Positions 52,563-63,277 of a stretch of 64,000 nt of DNA are shown piece after piece (within the stretch, counting starts at the first letter, position 1; the number at the start of each line of letters is the position of its first letter). The translations under genes and the position numbers were made by a program. The notes below the pieces were generated by a model. That model was not told where the DNA came from, did no database searches, and saw only the letters and a program-made list of their open reading frames with translations. The stretch spans positions 4,278,001 to 4,342,000 of the forward strand of contig NZ_CP132932.1 of assembly GCF_040358985.1 (NCBI RefSeq). Direction: 5' to 3'. Origin of the DNA: Tunturibacter empetritectus (GTDB lineage Bacteria; Acidobacteriota; Terriglobia; Terriglobales; Acidobacteriaceae).

Positions 52563-55500
52563 TTAGAACAGAATGCGGCCTCCAAGCTGGATCACCCGCA
52601 TCCCCGACCCCTGTGGCGTAGTCGTCTGTGCTGAGATGACGCCAAAGGTGCTCGGGCTGTTCAACACCGCCCCCGGATTGCCCAGGTTGACGAAGTTGAA
52701 GACGTTGGTCGCCTCGCCGCGAAACTGAAACTTCACCCGTTCGAAGATCCCAAAGTCACGGAAGATCGCTGCGTCAACGTCTTTGTACCCTGGTCCGCTT
52801 ATCGAGTTCGGGCTCACCGTACCATCAACATTGCCTGCTCCGGTGCCGGCAGAGCATCCCGCCGAACCGACCCTACAGTACGCGCTCGTGTCGAACCACT
52901 GCTTCCTCTCGATCGCACGAGACCCGCTGGAACTATTCATCCGCTCGATCTTGCCCGGAACAAGGTTCGGCCGATCGTTCGTGTCTCCATCCATGTTGTC
53001 ATCGCTGCCACTGGTGATCGTGAACGGCACCCCACTCCGCATCGTGACAATCGCGGAGATGGACCATCCATTCAGCAGATTCTGAACCACCCTGTTGGAT
53101 TTACCGAAGTAATCCGGCTTCCACACCGCGGCAATCACTGCCTGATGCCGCTGATCGCTATCCGTCCGCTGCCGTTCCAGCCCAAGATTGTAGTAGTCCT
53201 CAGGCTCCGTCGCGCCACTGTTGCCGATATTGCCCGTAGTCTGCAGCGAAGCACTCGACAGCGCCTTGCTGAACACATAAAAGCCATTGACGCTGATGTG
53301 TTGGCTCAGACGTTTTTCCACCGTCACCTGCAGACCCTGGTAGTTCGTGTTTTGCCCATCCTCAATCACATACCCATTGCTCATGTACTTCGACCCCACC
53401 GCAGGATTCGCGCACGAGGTTCCCGTCCCGAACGGCAGCGCATCAAAGGGACGCCGGCAGTTGTAGTTCGTAGCCGTGTTCATCGCCGTGTTCGCCGTGT
53501 TGTAGATCGGCGCATTCGCATCGATGTACAACGGCAGCTTCCGACTGAAGGCTCCTACGTAGTTGATGCTGACCGCAAGATCCTTGGTGAACTGCTGCTG
53601 CACGCCAAAGTTGGCCTGAATGTTATACGGCCAGCGCATCCCCTGTTGCAGGAACACCAACGACGCAGGAGACACATACCGCGGATTCGCCTTGTCGTAG
53701 AGATACGGAAACGGCGAGGTGCAACCCTGGAAGTCTTGGCAGTCGGTCGAGTAGATATGCTGCAAGCTGGTCACATGGCTGAAGGCCGCCGTCTCTCTCA
53801 CCGCAAACGGCTGAAAGTTCTGCGGCAGCATCCACTCATTGCCGCCGATCGTGTCGAAGAACAACCCGGCGCCGCCATGGAAGACCGTCTTGCCGTCACG
53901 ATAAGGGTTGAACGCAAAACCGACACGCGGCGAAACATGGTTGTAGTTCGTGCCGACACCGCTCTGGGGAACCCCTGGATCGCCCGGAAACAACTGTCCC
54001 AGGATCGCACTCGGCGAAACCGTCGATTGCACACCCGGCTTGAAGATCGCATACCGGCGCTGCGTATCGGTCGGAGCCGTCTGCACGTCATAGCGCAGCC
54101 CCAGGTTCAGGGTCAGCTTCGGAGTAATCCGCCAATCGTCCTGCCCGAAGATCCCATAGTTCCAGTAGTTGGCATTCGCATCGTCGGGCGAGTCCTGACC
54201 CACCGCATTCGGATGGCCGATCAGAAAGTCGGCGATCGCCGCTCCAGTCTTCACATAAGTAGCCTGCCCGGATGTGGTGGTAGGAACCGCGGAACTCGTA
54301 AAGCTGAACGTGCCGTAGTTATTCAGCAGCGTCTCCAGCCTATCCTTCTCCAGATAGATCTCGCCGCCCACAAAGATCGAGTGCTTCCCTCGCGTCGTGT
54401 TGTAGACATCCCGCAGACCATACACGTTATCGCCGGCCACCGGACCGCTGATCGCGTTCGCAAGATGGAAGAAGTTAGCCACGTTGATATCCGGCAACGA
54501 AGGAGTCCCCTGCACATTCAGGTCCGAGCCATAGGCCGCCAGCGAAGTTCCCGGCGTACTGTCGCGGCCCGCAAGCATACGCGTAAAGCTCAGCCACACC
54601 TGGTTCACCGACCGCGCCGACACTGTCCAGACATCGCTCACATTGGCCGTCTGCTGCCGGTAGACATAGTTGTTCACCGCCCATCCTGGCAGGTTCGAGC
54701 CGGAGGGAAGGTTGCTCTGCGCTCCATTCGATTGGAAGTAGTCCAGCGTCAACCGATGTGCAGCCGTCAACTGCTGATCGCCTTTGATCAGGAACTCGTC
54801 CGTCTGATTCGGCAGCCCTTCATTCCCGATAAACCGGTTGTCCGTCCGCCCCGGCGTAGGCAGCGGAACGTTCTTCGCCAGCACCGCCGCGGCCACAGGA
54901 TCAGGATGATAGTTCGGATCGAGATCGAGACGATTGCCCGGCACCGGCTGGTGCGTCACAGGATCGCAGACGATAAACCTTCCGCCATAAGCCGTAACGG
55001 ATTTATCCGCAGCAGACAGGGCAGTCGCACACGCGCCTAATCCCTTCGCGATCGTCGTGGACGTAGGCAGATTCTCAGAGAAGTTTCCGGCTCGCTGCAG
55101 AGCATCAGGCACAACCGTGTTGAAGTTGACCGGGCTCACCTGTCTCAACCCCGCATAGCTACCAAAGAAGAACGTCTTATCCTTCACGATCGGGCCGCCC
55201 AGAGTCGCACCAAAGCGATTGATGTGCAGCGGCGTCCTCGTCGTCTGCAGCCACGCATTCGAGTTGAAGTTCGTCTCCTGATGAAATTCGAAGACCGAAC
55301 CATGTATCTGATTTGTGCCCGACTTCGTTAGCACCGAGACCACACCCGCACCCGTTCGTCCATACTCCGCACTGAAGTTGCTCGTCTGAACCGCAAACTG
55401 GTCGATCGCATCCGGGTTTGGCAGAACGTTGCCCGTATTGCGCACACCGGTCATACTCAATCCGCCATCCAGATAGTAGGTCACCTGTCCCACCATATTG

Positions 55501-56078
55501 TCCGACGAACCGTTGATGATCACATGCTGGCCAGGAAAGCCGACCGTGTTCTCTGTCTGGCTGTTCTGAATCCCAGGCGTCAGGCTCAGAAGTTGATAGA
55601 CATTTCTTCCCACAATCGGCAGGTTGTCGACCTCACGGTTATCTACAGTGCGCCCCAGCACAGAGTTCCCCATATTAACCAGCGGAACATCAGTCGTAAC
55701 CTCAACAACGGTGGTCTCGCCGCCAATCTCAAGCGAGTAGTTCACAGCCGCCTCCTGTGTCGCCGTCAACACAATCCCGCTCTGCGCAATCTCTTTGAAT
55801 CCCGCAGCACCCACCTTCACCGTATACTGCCCAACCGGCAGAAACTCCGCGCGATACTGACCCTGGTCATTGGTCCTGGTCATGCGAACGAAGTTCGTCT
55901 GCGTCTGGGTCAACGTAACCGTAGCCCCGGGAACAATCGCTCCGGTCGAATCTGTCACAATACCGAACATCGTCGCGGTACTCAACTGTGCGGAAGCACG
56001 CGGTCCGGCAAACCCAGCCAATATCACGGCGATCAATAGTACGAAGAACGAACTGTCTTGCAACACTCTGCTTTTCAT
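52563..56078 (-). CDS. TonB-dependent receptor with carboxypeptidase-regulatory N-terminal domain
   Basis: A 1171-residue outer-membrane protein of the Oar-like group abundant in Acidobacteriota. Signal peptide FFVLLIAVILAGFAGPRASAQ is followed by an Ig-like unit (TMFGIVTDSTGAIVPGATVTLTQ...GQYRAEFLPVGQYTVKVGAAGF, about 37-95). A plug domain (VDNLPIVGRNVYQLLSLTPGIQ, INGSSDNMVGQVTYYLDG) and a long beta-barrel come next, ending in an aromatic residue (QLGGRILF) as required for outer-membrane insertion. It likely imports or binds an oligosaccharide or similar ligand; none is identified. The aminotransferase follows downstream. Confidence 0.92.
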   Translation of the reverse strand: MKSRVLQDSSFFVLLIAVILAGFAGPRASAQLSTATMFGIVTDSTGAIVPGATVTLTQTQTNFVRMTRTNDQGQYRAEFLPVGQYTVKVGAAGFKEIAQSGIVLTATQEAAVNYSLEIGGETTVVEVTTDVPLVNMGNSVLGRTVDNREVDNLPIVGRNVYQLLSLTPGIQNSQTENTVGFPGQHVIINGSSDNMVGQVTYYLDGGLSMTGVRNTGNVLPNPDAIDQFAVQTSNFSAEYGRTGAGVVSVLTKSGTNQIHGSVFEFHQETNFNSNAWLQTTRTPLHINRFGATLGGPIVKDKTFFFGSYAGLRQVSPVNFNTVVPDALQRAGNFSENLPTSTTIAKGLGACATALSAADKSVTAYGGRFIVCDPVTHQPVPGNRLDLDPNYHPDPVAAAVLAKNVPLPTPGRTDNRFIGNEGLPNQTDEFLIKGDQQLTAAHRLTLDYFQSNGAQSNLPSGSNLPGWAVNNYVYRQQTANVSDVWTVSARSVNQVWLSFTRMLAGRDSTPGTSLAAYGSDLNVQGTPSLPDINVANFFHLANAISGPVAGDNVYGLRDVYNTTRGKHSIFVGGEIYLEKDRLETLLNNYGTFSFTSSAVPTTTSGQATYVKTGAAIADFLIGHPNAVGQDSPDDANANYWNYGIFGQDDWRITPKLTLNLGLRYDVQTAPTDTQRRYAIFKPGVQSTVSPSAILGQLFPGDPGVPQSGVGTNYNHVSPRVGFAFNPYRDGKTVFHGGAGLFFDTIGGNEWMLPQNFQPFAVRETAAFSHVTSLQHIYSTDCQDFQGCTSPFPYLYDKANPRYVSPASLVFLQQGMRWPYNIQANFGVQQQFTKDLAVSINYVGAFSRKLPLYIDANAPIYNTANTAMNTATNYNCRRPFDALPFGTGTSCANPAVGSKYMSNGYVIEDGQNTNYQGLQVTVEKRLSQHISVNGFYVFSKALSSASLQTTGNIGNSGATEPEDYYNLGLERQRTDSDQRHQAVIAAVWKPDYFGKSNRVVQNLLNGWSISAIVTMRSGVPFTITSGSDDNMDGDTNDRPNLVPGKIERMNSSSGSRAIERKQWFDTSAYCRVGSAGCSAGTGAGNVDGTVSPNSISGPGYKDVDAAIFRDFGIFERVKFQFRGEATNVFNFVNLGNPGAVLNSPSTFGVISAQTTTPQGSGMRVIQLGGRILF

Positions 56079-56460
56079 GGGACGGCTCTCCTAAAAATAC
56101 AGCGTCTGTCTTCGTGTAGGACCAGCTCCCGGAAAAGTCTTTTGAGGCCTCTGAAGACCGCTGCCCTGCACCAACAACGCGGTTCGAAAGAAGCTTTATT
56201 CCCTGGGGCGATCAAGCTTATAAGTTTGAAACTCAGTTATAAGACCGCATGGCGAGAAGCACTGTCAAGGCATTTGTTTGAAGCTCAGCTTTATTCTGTT
56301 AGACACCTATTCTCCTATGGAACTAGCGCTCCGATCGCACGTAAAGAACAGCTCTCGCAATCTTTAATCGTCCCTACCACTTCAGCCACATCTTCCCCGC
56401 CAACCGCATCGGCATGCGTCCCTGCAAAACTCAAAATCAGCTGCCTTACAATTGCCACTC
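56079..56460. other. Intergenic region between TonB receptor and HAD gene
   Basis: This 382-base divergent gap shows no gene or clear repeat. It must hold the promoters of both flanking genes; a TACAAT (56447-56452) lies 8 bases before the HAD start. Confidence 0.5.
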
Positions 56461-57123
56461 ATGGCACTCGTAAAAGCAGTCCTCTTCGACTACGGCATGG
56501 TCCTCTCCGGCAAACCTGATCCCACCGCCTGGGCCCGCCTCCTTACCATCACCGGCCTCAGCGAAGAACCCCTCAACCGCGAGTACTGGGCTCACCGCCA
56601 TGCCTACGACCGCGGCGATCTCAACGCCCAATCCTTCTGGCACACCGTCGCCGCAGGCGCTGGCATCGTCATCACACCCACGCAGTTGGCCCAGCTTATT
56701 GCCGCCGACACCGATCTCTGGTCCACCCTCAACCCTCCCATGCTCGCCTGGGTCGACCAGCTCCAGCGCGCCGGCATCCGCACCGGCATCCTCTCCAACA
56801 TGCCCGACGCCATGGAGGCAGGCCTCCGCGGCCGCCACGCATGGATCGAAGGCTTCGACCATCACACCTGGTCCCACGCCGTCAATCGCGCCAAGCCTGA
56901 GCCTGAGATATATCAACACGCCGCCGAAGGCCTCCAGACACCTCCAGAACACATCCTCTTCCTCGACGACAAGGAGGAGAACATCACTGCAGCCCTGGCC
57001 GCAGGCATGCAGGCCATTCAGTACTCTACCCACGCCGCCTTCGAACGCGAGATGCAAGCCCGCGGCCTCAACTACCTCCTACAACTTGAGCGGCATACGG
57101 ACTCCCAAAACGGGAAGCTATAG
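56461..57123 (+). CDS. HAD-superfamily hydrolase
   Basis: A 220-residue HAD protein. Motif I reads VLFDYGMVLSG, the variant with Gly in place of the second Asp, common in the haloacid/YihX-like branch (DLGGV type). The helical cap follows, motif II is GILSNMP, motif III is the Lys in AKPEPEIYQHA and motif IV is ILFLDDKEENITAALAAGMQAI. Substrate unknown. ATG 56461 is chosen over a TTG nine bases upstream. A -10-like TACAAT ends 8 bases before it, so the mRNA may have almost no leader. Confidence 0.87.
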   Translation: MALVKAVLFDYGMVLSGKPDPTAWARLLTITGLSEEPLNREYWAHRHAYDRGDLNAQSFWHTVAAGAGIVITPTQLAQLIAADTDLWSTLNPPMLAWVDQLQRAGIRTGILSNMPDAMEAGLRGRHAWIEGFDHHTWSHAVNRAKPEPEIYQHAAEGLQTPPEHILFLDDKEENITAALAAGMQAIQYSTHAAFEREMQARGLNYLLQLERHTDSQNGKL

Positions 57124-57227
57124 TACTTCCGTAACGTCTTCGATAAATTCCTCCATTCATCAAGGCTCCAGCGCAAGGAATATTTAAGGTCAGGCTGCAC
57201 CAGCGTACTGCCCGCAGCCAACAACTC

Positions 57228-60200
57228 ATGAAGACACCGCTCTCTCTCCGACGTGTACGTGCCGGTCTCTGCGGCGTCATAGCTCTCCTCCTACTCGCTT
57301 CCCTGCCCCTGGCTGCACAGGCTTCAGCCACCGGCCCGCAGCAACTCCTCTTCACTGGCCTCCTCGGCTCCTCAAATCCCGATCCCACCAACGCGCACTA
57401 CGCTCAGTTCAACGCTATCAAGTCCGACTCCGCCGGCAATCTCTACCTTCTGCTCGACCAGGGCGACGGCATCCGCCTCCTCAAGACCGATCCCACCGCG
57501 ACCAACGTACTCGCCCAAACTCATCTCGGCTCAAGCGGCGACATCGGCCTCGCCATGGCACTCGACCCCTCCGGCAACCTCTATCTCACCGGCACCACCA
57601 CCTCCGGCACCCTCTCCACCACCTCCGGCGCAGCCTTTCCCAGCGCGGCCCCAAACCCGGGCGACACGTCCATTAATTCGTACATCGGCAAATTCGACCA
57701 GAACTTGAACACCGTCTTCCTCACCTACGCCGGAAGCCCTCGCACCGCAGCCTCCGCCATCGCCGCCACAGCCGACGCCGTCTTCCTCACCGGCAGCATC
57801 TTCGGCTCCGCGCTTCCCGTCACACCCTCCGGCATCATCCAGTCCCCCGCCTCCGGCTCGCTGCAAAACGGCTTTGTAGAAAAGTTCAACACCACCGGAA
57901 CCACCCTCCTCTATGCCACCTACCTCAGCGGCCAAAACGGCAACACCGCCCCCGCCGCCATCGCAGCCGACGCCGGCGACAACGCCTACATCGCCGGCTA
58001 CACTACCTCCACCGGCTACCCCACCCTCGCAGCCATCATCCCCGACCTCCTCACCCCCACCTCCGGCTTCCTCACCAAACTCACCCCCGCCGGCGACGGC
58101 ATCGTCTTCTCCACCTTCATCCCCGGCCCCGGCATCTCCTCCCTCGTCATCGACCCTTCGCCGCAGGACCCCACCACCCAGAATCTCCTCCTCACCGGCT
58201 CCATCGCGCCCGGCCAGTTCCCCATCGCCACCGTCTCCTCCCCCTTGGTTAACACCAACTATCAGACCCTCCTCCGTCTCTCCCTCGACGGCAGCACCCT
58301 GCTCACCTCCGACCTCCTCGCCCCCGGCACCCAATCCTCCGTTGCCCTCGCACCCTCCGGCGCCGCATGGGTCACAGGTACCCTTACCGGTGAACTCACA
58401 GCCAACCCCGCCTGGCTGCTTCCTCTTACTCCACTCTCCACCATCGGCAACAGCTACGCCCTCCGCCTCACCCAACAAAACACCATCGACCAAACCATCC
58501 GCTTCGGCGGCCTGCCCATCACCACCGGCGCCTTCGCCAGCGCCCCAGTCACCCTCACCGGCCTCACCGTAGACTCCACCGGCCAACCCACCTTCGCCGG
58601 TAGCGCCTCTCCCACGGCCAGCGCCAGTCTCCTCTCAACTGAGACCTATGATCTACCGCTAGTCAACACCCCCACCCCTGCACTTCCCTCTACCCTTCGT
58701 TCTGCCGCACTCCCAGCAAGTTCCTGCACGAACGGCAGCCTCTGCTCCGGCTCAGCTGCCTATCTAGCCCAGCTAAGCACCACCGCCGCCCCATCCCTCG
58801 CCCTCTCCACCGACGACTCCCCCAACCTCACCCTCCGCAACCTCGGAAGCGCCGACGCAACCAACCTCCAGCTCTCTGCAACGGGATTCACCCTCGCCAC
58901 CAACTGCCCACCAACCCTCCCTCCTGGTGGCGAATGCGGCATCGCACTCACCGGCCCTGGTCCCGGCACACTCACCGCGCAGGCTGCTAACGCCTCTTCT
59001 CAAACCGCAAACCTCCCAGCCACCACAGCCACCCCCAACCCCATCGTCTTCTCCCCAAAAGAGCTCGACTTCGGCATCCAGACTGCTTCCAGCCCGGCCA
59101 CCACACGCACCGTCACAATCAGCAATCTCAGCCAGCAGACACAGACCTTCGCCTCCTATACAGACGTCTTCAATCCGGTTCCTCCGCAGTACACCTTCAC
59201 ACAGCAGTCCACGGACTGCTCCCCTGCCACCTCGCCAAACAGCTACACCCTCCCTCCCAGCGGATCCTGCCACCTCACCATTGCCCTCACTGCCCCCACC
59301 ACCGCAACCGGCAGCTTCGTCAACGCCTACTCGACCATCGCCTCCCGCAACATTCTCCTCACCGCCTACACCCAACCCACCGACCTCAACCTCTCCGCCC
59401 CTGAGATCGACTTCGGCACCCAGTTCGGAACGCCCTCCGGCGTCGGAGGCAGCCCCAGCCCCACCCTCCCGCGCTACCTCTACCTCTCGAACAACTCCGC
59501 CAACGCCGTCACCCACATCCCCGTCACCCTCGCCGCACCCTTCACCCTCAACGACCGCTGCCCCACCACGCTCAACCCCCACACCGTCTGCCAGCTCCAG
59601 ATCAACTACCAATCCCAAGTCGCTCCCTCAGCCGACTCCACCACCCTCACCCTCGACGAAGGGCTCGTAGTCCTCATCACCGGCACCACCAAACCTCAAC
59701 CCACCAGCGTCGGCCAGTCCGCCAACCCCAACCTCACCCTCACCCCAGCCACCATCACCTTCCCCAACGCAGTCCCCGTCACCACTACCTCCAGCACCAC
59801 CCAGACCGTCATCATCGGCAACACCGGCCCCGTAGCCTTCTACCTCGCCCTCACCCTCACCGGCGACTTCACCGACGCCACCGACTGCCCATTCACCCTC
59901 GCCGGCAATGCCACCTGCACCGTCGTCCTCACCTTCGCCCCCTCACAACCCGGCATCCGCCAGGGCCTGCTCTCAGTCACCGCCGGTGGCGGGTCCCCCG
60001 CCTACGTCACCCTAAGCGGCACCGGCTCCGCCATCCTCACTGCGCCAAACAACACCCTCTTCTTCGGCAGCGTCCCCGTCGGCCAGCCCGCCGTCCAGTG
60101 GTACAAGATCACCTCCCCCTTCACCACCCTCACCGCCACCACCTCCGCGCCTGACTTCAAAGCCATCCTCGTCGAAGACATCGGCTTCGGCCACGGCCAA

Positions 60201-63191
60201 CCCTCCACCTCCGCCTTCGTCTCCTCCTTCACCGGCACCTGCGCCAACTGCTGGCTGGGAGTCCAGTTCACTCCTTCAGCCCCCGGCTCCCAGACCGCCG
60301 CCATCACCCTCGCCTCCTCCGGCAATCCCTCCGCCATCACCCTCACGGGCACTGGTACCGCACTCTCCGGCATCCTCCTCAGCCCCACCACGCAGGACTT
60401 CGGCACCGTCCCCGTCAACAGCGCCAGCGCCCCCACCCTCTTCACCGTCACCAACCTCACCGCCGCCCCTGTGACCCTCACAGCACCCACCCCCACCGGA
60501 GACTTTGCACTGAGCAACGCCCCCACCGGCGGCTCCCCCTGCAGCGGCCCCCTCGCACCCAACGCCTCCTGCTTCTTCAACGTCGTCTTCGCTCCCACGG
60601 CCACTGGCAGCCGCACCGGCACCCTCACCGTGCCGGCCTCCTCCGGCCCAATCACCGCCAACCTCACCGGCTTCGCCTCACCCGACCCCGGCCTCGCCCT
60701 CAATCCCACAGCTCTCCTCTTCAACAACGTTCCCGGCCCCACCGCAACCCAGCAAAACATCCTCCTCACCAACACCGCCGCTGCCACCCTCCAGATCGGA
60801 ACCCCCACCAACGCCACCCCCAGCTTCACCTCCACTAACAACTGCACCACCCTCGCCCCCACCGCCGCCTGCACCATCGCCGTCACCTTCCTCCCCACAA
60901 CCGCCACCGTCACCGACACTCTCCAGATCCCCGTCACCAGCTCCACCACCGGCCTCGCCACCTACACCGTCCCGCTCTCCGGCGCCTACACCACCGAGAG
61001 TGCCGGCCTCCAGATCCTCCCCAACCAGGCCAACTACGCCGCCACCCCCACCAGCACCCTCGGCGGAACCCGCCAGTTCACCATCACCAACCTCACCGCA
61101 AAATCCCTCGCCCTCAACATCGCCCTCCCCCGCCAGTTCCTGCTCAACGGCCCCGCCTGCGCCGCCCTCGCTCCTAACGCCTCCTGCAACTTCAACGTCA
61201 CCTTCCTCCCCCTCACTAACGGCGACATCACCGGCACCCTCTTCGCCCAGGGCACCCCCACCGACGGCTCCGCCACCCTCAACGGCCTCGGCTACGTCGA
61301 AGGCTTCGGCATCGGCCCCGCCACCCTCAAGATCACCGGCAACATCATTCCCGGCCAGACCGTCCTCGACTTCGGTCAGGTCCCCTCCGGCCAAACCGCC
61401 GCGCAAACCGTCACCCTCACCAACATCGGAGCCATACCGCTCACCATCCGCCGCCTCACCAGCCAGTGGCCCTTCCTCATCACCTCCACCCTCTGCGGCG
61501 CCACCCTGCCCCCCACCGTAAGCTGCACCGCAACCCTCACCTACACCCCCCTCAACCAGACCACCACCCCCGGCCCCGCCACACCTGACTCCGGCACCCT
61601 CATCATCGAAAGCGACGCCCTCACCGGCCCCGACCTCCTCACCCTCACCGGCCGGGCCGCCCCAATCACCGTAGCCGCACCTAGCAACACTGCCCCGCTG
61701 GTCTCCTACGCGCTCTCCCAAAGCTCCCTCACCTTCCTCGCCACCCAGGTAGGAGACCAGAGCGACGTCCAAAGCGTCACCCTGGCTAACACCGGCACCA
61801 CCACCATCCACATCGCCGGCTTCCGGCCCATGCCCGACTTCACCGTTCAGAGCAACTGCATCGGCACCCTCGTCCCCTCCGCCAGCTGCGTCATCAACAT
61901 CAGCTTCACCCCCCAGGCCAGCTTCCCCAACACCGTCTCCAACCGCATCAGCGCACTCGAGATCACCTCCGACTCCAGCACCGCACTCGAGTTCCTCTCT
62001 ATCTTCGGCGTCGCGAACCCATCGCCACTCAACTTCTCTCCCTTCACGCTCAACTTCGGCAGCGTCCAGATCGGCACCTCCGCCACCCTCCCCGTCCAGA
62101 TCACCAACATCACCACTGCCCCCATCGCCATCCAGACCATCTCCGCCGTCGGCCCCTACACCGCCACCGGCGACTGCCCCACCGAAGGCAACACCCTCGC
62201 CCCCTCCACCAGCTGCACCGAGCAGGTCACCTTCACCCCCACCACGCCAGCAACCATCGGCGGACTACTCTCCATCCGCTCCTCCGCCTCAACCCTGCCC
62301 ATCGAATACCCCCTCACCGGGAAAGGCATCCAGTCCCGTCTCCAGGCCGTCCCCTCCACCCTCAGCTTCAGCAGCATCGCCCTCGGAGCCTCCGCCGCCC
62401 AGACCATCACCCTCACCAACACCGGCACCGCCCCCATCACCAACCTCGCCCTCACCATCACCGGCGACTACGCCATCTCCATCCCCTGCGCCACCTCCAC
62501 GCTCACCCCCGGCAACAGCTGCCAGATCACCGTCACCTTCGCCCCCACCACCCTCGGTTCACGCACCGGCACCATCACCTCCACCGACCCCAACACCGGC
62601 CTCCAGAACCTCAACATCCCCCTCACCGGCACCGGAGTCTCGAGTGGAGCCTTCACCCTCACCGTCAACGGAGGCCCCTCCGCCACCCTCACCATCCCCA
62701 GCGAGCACGCCGCCGACTACACCCTCCAGCTAACTCCTCAATCAGGCTTCGCCGGCACGGTCATCTTCAACTGCACCCCCGTCAACCCCGGCGCCTGGGC
62801 CACCTGCTCGCTCCTCCCCTCCAGCATCACCCTCAACGGAGCCGCCCAAAACTCCATCGCCACCCTCAACACCGTAGCCGAGTACATCCCGCAAACCACA
62901 GCAACAAACACCCGTAGCCGAACCCTCCTCTGCCTTCTCCCGCTCTCGGCCCTCTTGTTCTGGAGATCAAAAAACCGCACCCTGCAAAAACACCCCCTCC
63001 GCCTGCTCTTGTTCGCAATCATCCTCACTCTACCCACCCTTTGGATCTCCGGCTGCGGCCGAGGCGACACCGACCCCAACCTCCGCTTCACCCCACCCGG
63101 CACCTACCTATATCAAGTCACCGCCAGCTCCACCACCGGAGTCCAGCTCAGCCAGACCGTAACCCTCAACCTCATCGTCACCGCTCACTAG
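57228..63191 (+). CDS. Giant secreted ASH-repeat (choice-of-anchor-D type) protein with SBBP propeller
   Basis: A 1987-residue exported protein. After a signal peptide (RAGLCGVIALLLLASLPLAAQA), residues 30-470 show SBBP beta-propeller repeats (SDSAGNLYLLLDQGDG, DPSGNLYLTGTTTS, ADAGDNAYIAGYTTSTGYPT). From about 600 to 1830 there are many roughly 100-residue ASH/choice-of-anchor-D units, recognised by LDFGxxxxx...TVTLTNxGxxPxxI...CxxxLxPxxSCxxxVxFxPxxxG, often with a pair of Cys. A transmembrane helix pair with RSRTLLCLLPLSALLFWRSKNR lies near 1895, then ISGCGRG. It is probably a long surface rod or adhesin; no enzyme motif is seen. The coding strand is extremely C-rich. Confidence 0.85.
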   Translation: MKTPLSLRRVRAGLCGVIALLLLASLPLAAQASATGPQQLLFTGLLGSSNPDPTNAHYAQFNAIKSDSAGNLYLLLDQGDGIRLLKTDPTATNVLAQTHLGSSGDIGLAMALDPSGNLYLTGTTTSGTLSTTSGAAFPSAAPNPGDTSINSYIGKFDQNLNTVFLTYAGSPRTAASAIAATADAVFLTGSIFGSALPVTPSGIIQSPASGSLQNGFVEKFNTTGTTLLYATYLSGQNGNTAPAAIAADAGDNAYIAGYTTSTGYPTLAAIIPDLLTPTSGFLTKLTPAGDGIVFSTFIPGPGISSLVIDPSPQDPTTQNLLLTGSIAPGQFPIATVSSPLVNTNYQTLLRLSLDGSTLLTSDLLAPGTQSSVALAPSGAAWVTGTLTGELTANPAWLLPLTPLSTIGNSYALRLTQQNTIDQTIRFGGLPITTGAFASAPVTLTGLTVDSTGQPTFAGSASPTASASLLSTETYDLPLVNTPTPALPSTLRSAALPASSCTNGSLCSGSAAYLAQLSTTAAPSLALSTDDSPNLTLRNLGSADATNLQLSATGFTLATNCPPTLPPGGECGIALTGPGPGTLTAQAANASSQTANLPATTATPNPIVFSPKELDFGIQTASSPATTRTVTISNLSQQTQTFASYTDVFNPVPPQYTFTQQSTDCSPATSPNSYTLPPSGSCHLTIALTAPTTATGSFVNAYSTIASRNILLTAYTQPTDLNLSAPEIDFGTQFGTPSGVGGSPSPTLPRYLYLSNNSANAVTHIPVTLAAPFTLNDRCPTTLNPHTVCQLQINYQSQVAPSADSTTLTLDEGLVVLITGTTKPQPTSVGQSANPNLTLTPATITFPNAVPVTTTSSTTQTVIIGNTGPVAFYLALTLTGDFTDATDCPFTLAGNATCTVVLTFAPSQPGIRQGLLSVTAGGGSPAYVTLSGTGSAILTAPNNTLFFGSVPVGQPAVQWYKITSPFTTLTATTSAPDFKAILVEDIGFGHGQPSTSAFVSSFTGTCANCWLGVQFTPSAPGSQTAAITLASSGNPSAITLTGTGTALSGILLSPTTQDFGTVPVNSASAPTLFTVTNLTAAPVTLTAPTPTGDFALSNAPTGGSPCSGPLAPNASCFFNVVFAPTATGSRTGTLTVPASSGPITANLTGFASPDPGLALNPTALLFNNVPGPTATQQNILLTNTAAATLQIGTPTNATPSFTSTNNCTTLAPTAACTIAVTFLPTTATVTDTLQIPVTSSTTGLATYTVPLSGAYTTESAGLQILPNQANYAATPTSTLGGTRQFTITNLTAKSLALNIALPRQFLLNGPACAALAPNASCNFNVTFLPLTNGDITGTLFAQGTPTDGSATLNGLGYVEGFGIGPATLKITGNIIPGQTVLDFGQVPSGQTAAQTVTLTNIGAIPLTIRRLTSQWPFLITSTLCGATLPPTVSCTATLTYTPLNQTTTPGPATPDSGTLIIESDALTGPDLLTLTGRAAPITVAAPSNTAPLVSYALSQSSLTFLATQVGDQSDVQSVTLANTGTTTIHIAGFRPMPDFTVQSNCIGTLVPSASCVINISFTPQASFPNTVSNRISALEITSDSSTALEFLSIFGVANPSPLNFSPFTLNFGSVQIGTSATLPVQITNITTAPIAIQTISAVGPYTATGDCPTEGNTLAPSTSCTEQVTFTPTTPATIGGLLSIRSSASTLPIEYPLTGKGIQSRLQAVPSTLSFSSIALGASAAQTITLTNTGTAPITNLALTITGDYAISIPCATSTLTPGNSCQITVTFAPTTLGSRTGTITSTDPNTGLQNLNIPLTGTGVSSGAFTLTVNGGPSATLTIPSEHAADYTLQLTPQSGFAGTVIFNCTPVNPGAWATCSLLPSSITLNGAAQNSIATLNTVAEYIPQTTATNTRSRTLLCLLPLSALLFWRSKNRTLQKHPLRLLLFAIILTLPTLWISGCGRGDTDPNLRFTPPGTYLYQVTASSTTGVQLSQTVTLNLIVTAH

Positions 63192-63263
63192 CAGTCGCCC
63201 ATCTGACTCAGCAACCACCGACATCGCCCGAAATTCTCTCACCATCCCATCTCAGCCCATGCG

Positions 63264-63269
63264 TATAAT
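63264..63269 (+). promoter_or_regulatory. Consensus -10 box before the last gene
   Basis: A perfect TATAAT ends 8 bases before the ATG at 63278, so the transcript would begin at or one to two bases before the start codon. Confidence 0.55.
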
Positions 63270-63277
63270 CGCGACCT

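Noticed and set aside
51429..52634. A 401-codon plus-strand frame over the aminotransferase
   Set aside because: Basic, Pro/His-rich shadow of the minus-strand gene, which shows all aminotransferase motifs.
53145..55040. A 631-codon open frame antisense to the TonB receptor
   Set aside because: It has no family features, is very Arg/His-rich and lies wholly inside a well-supported receptor gene; it is an antisense shadow caused by high GC.
57531..58586. Long Gly/Glu-rich open frames antisense to the giant ASH protein
   Set aside because: Their monotonous Gly/Ala/Val/Glu composition is the complement of ACC/ACT/CTC codons; no start signal or domain supports them.
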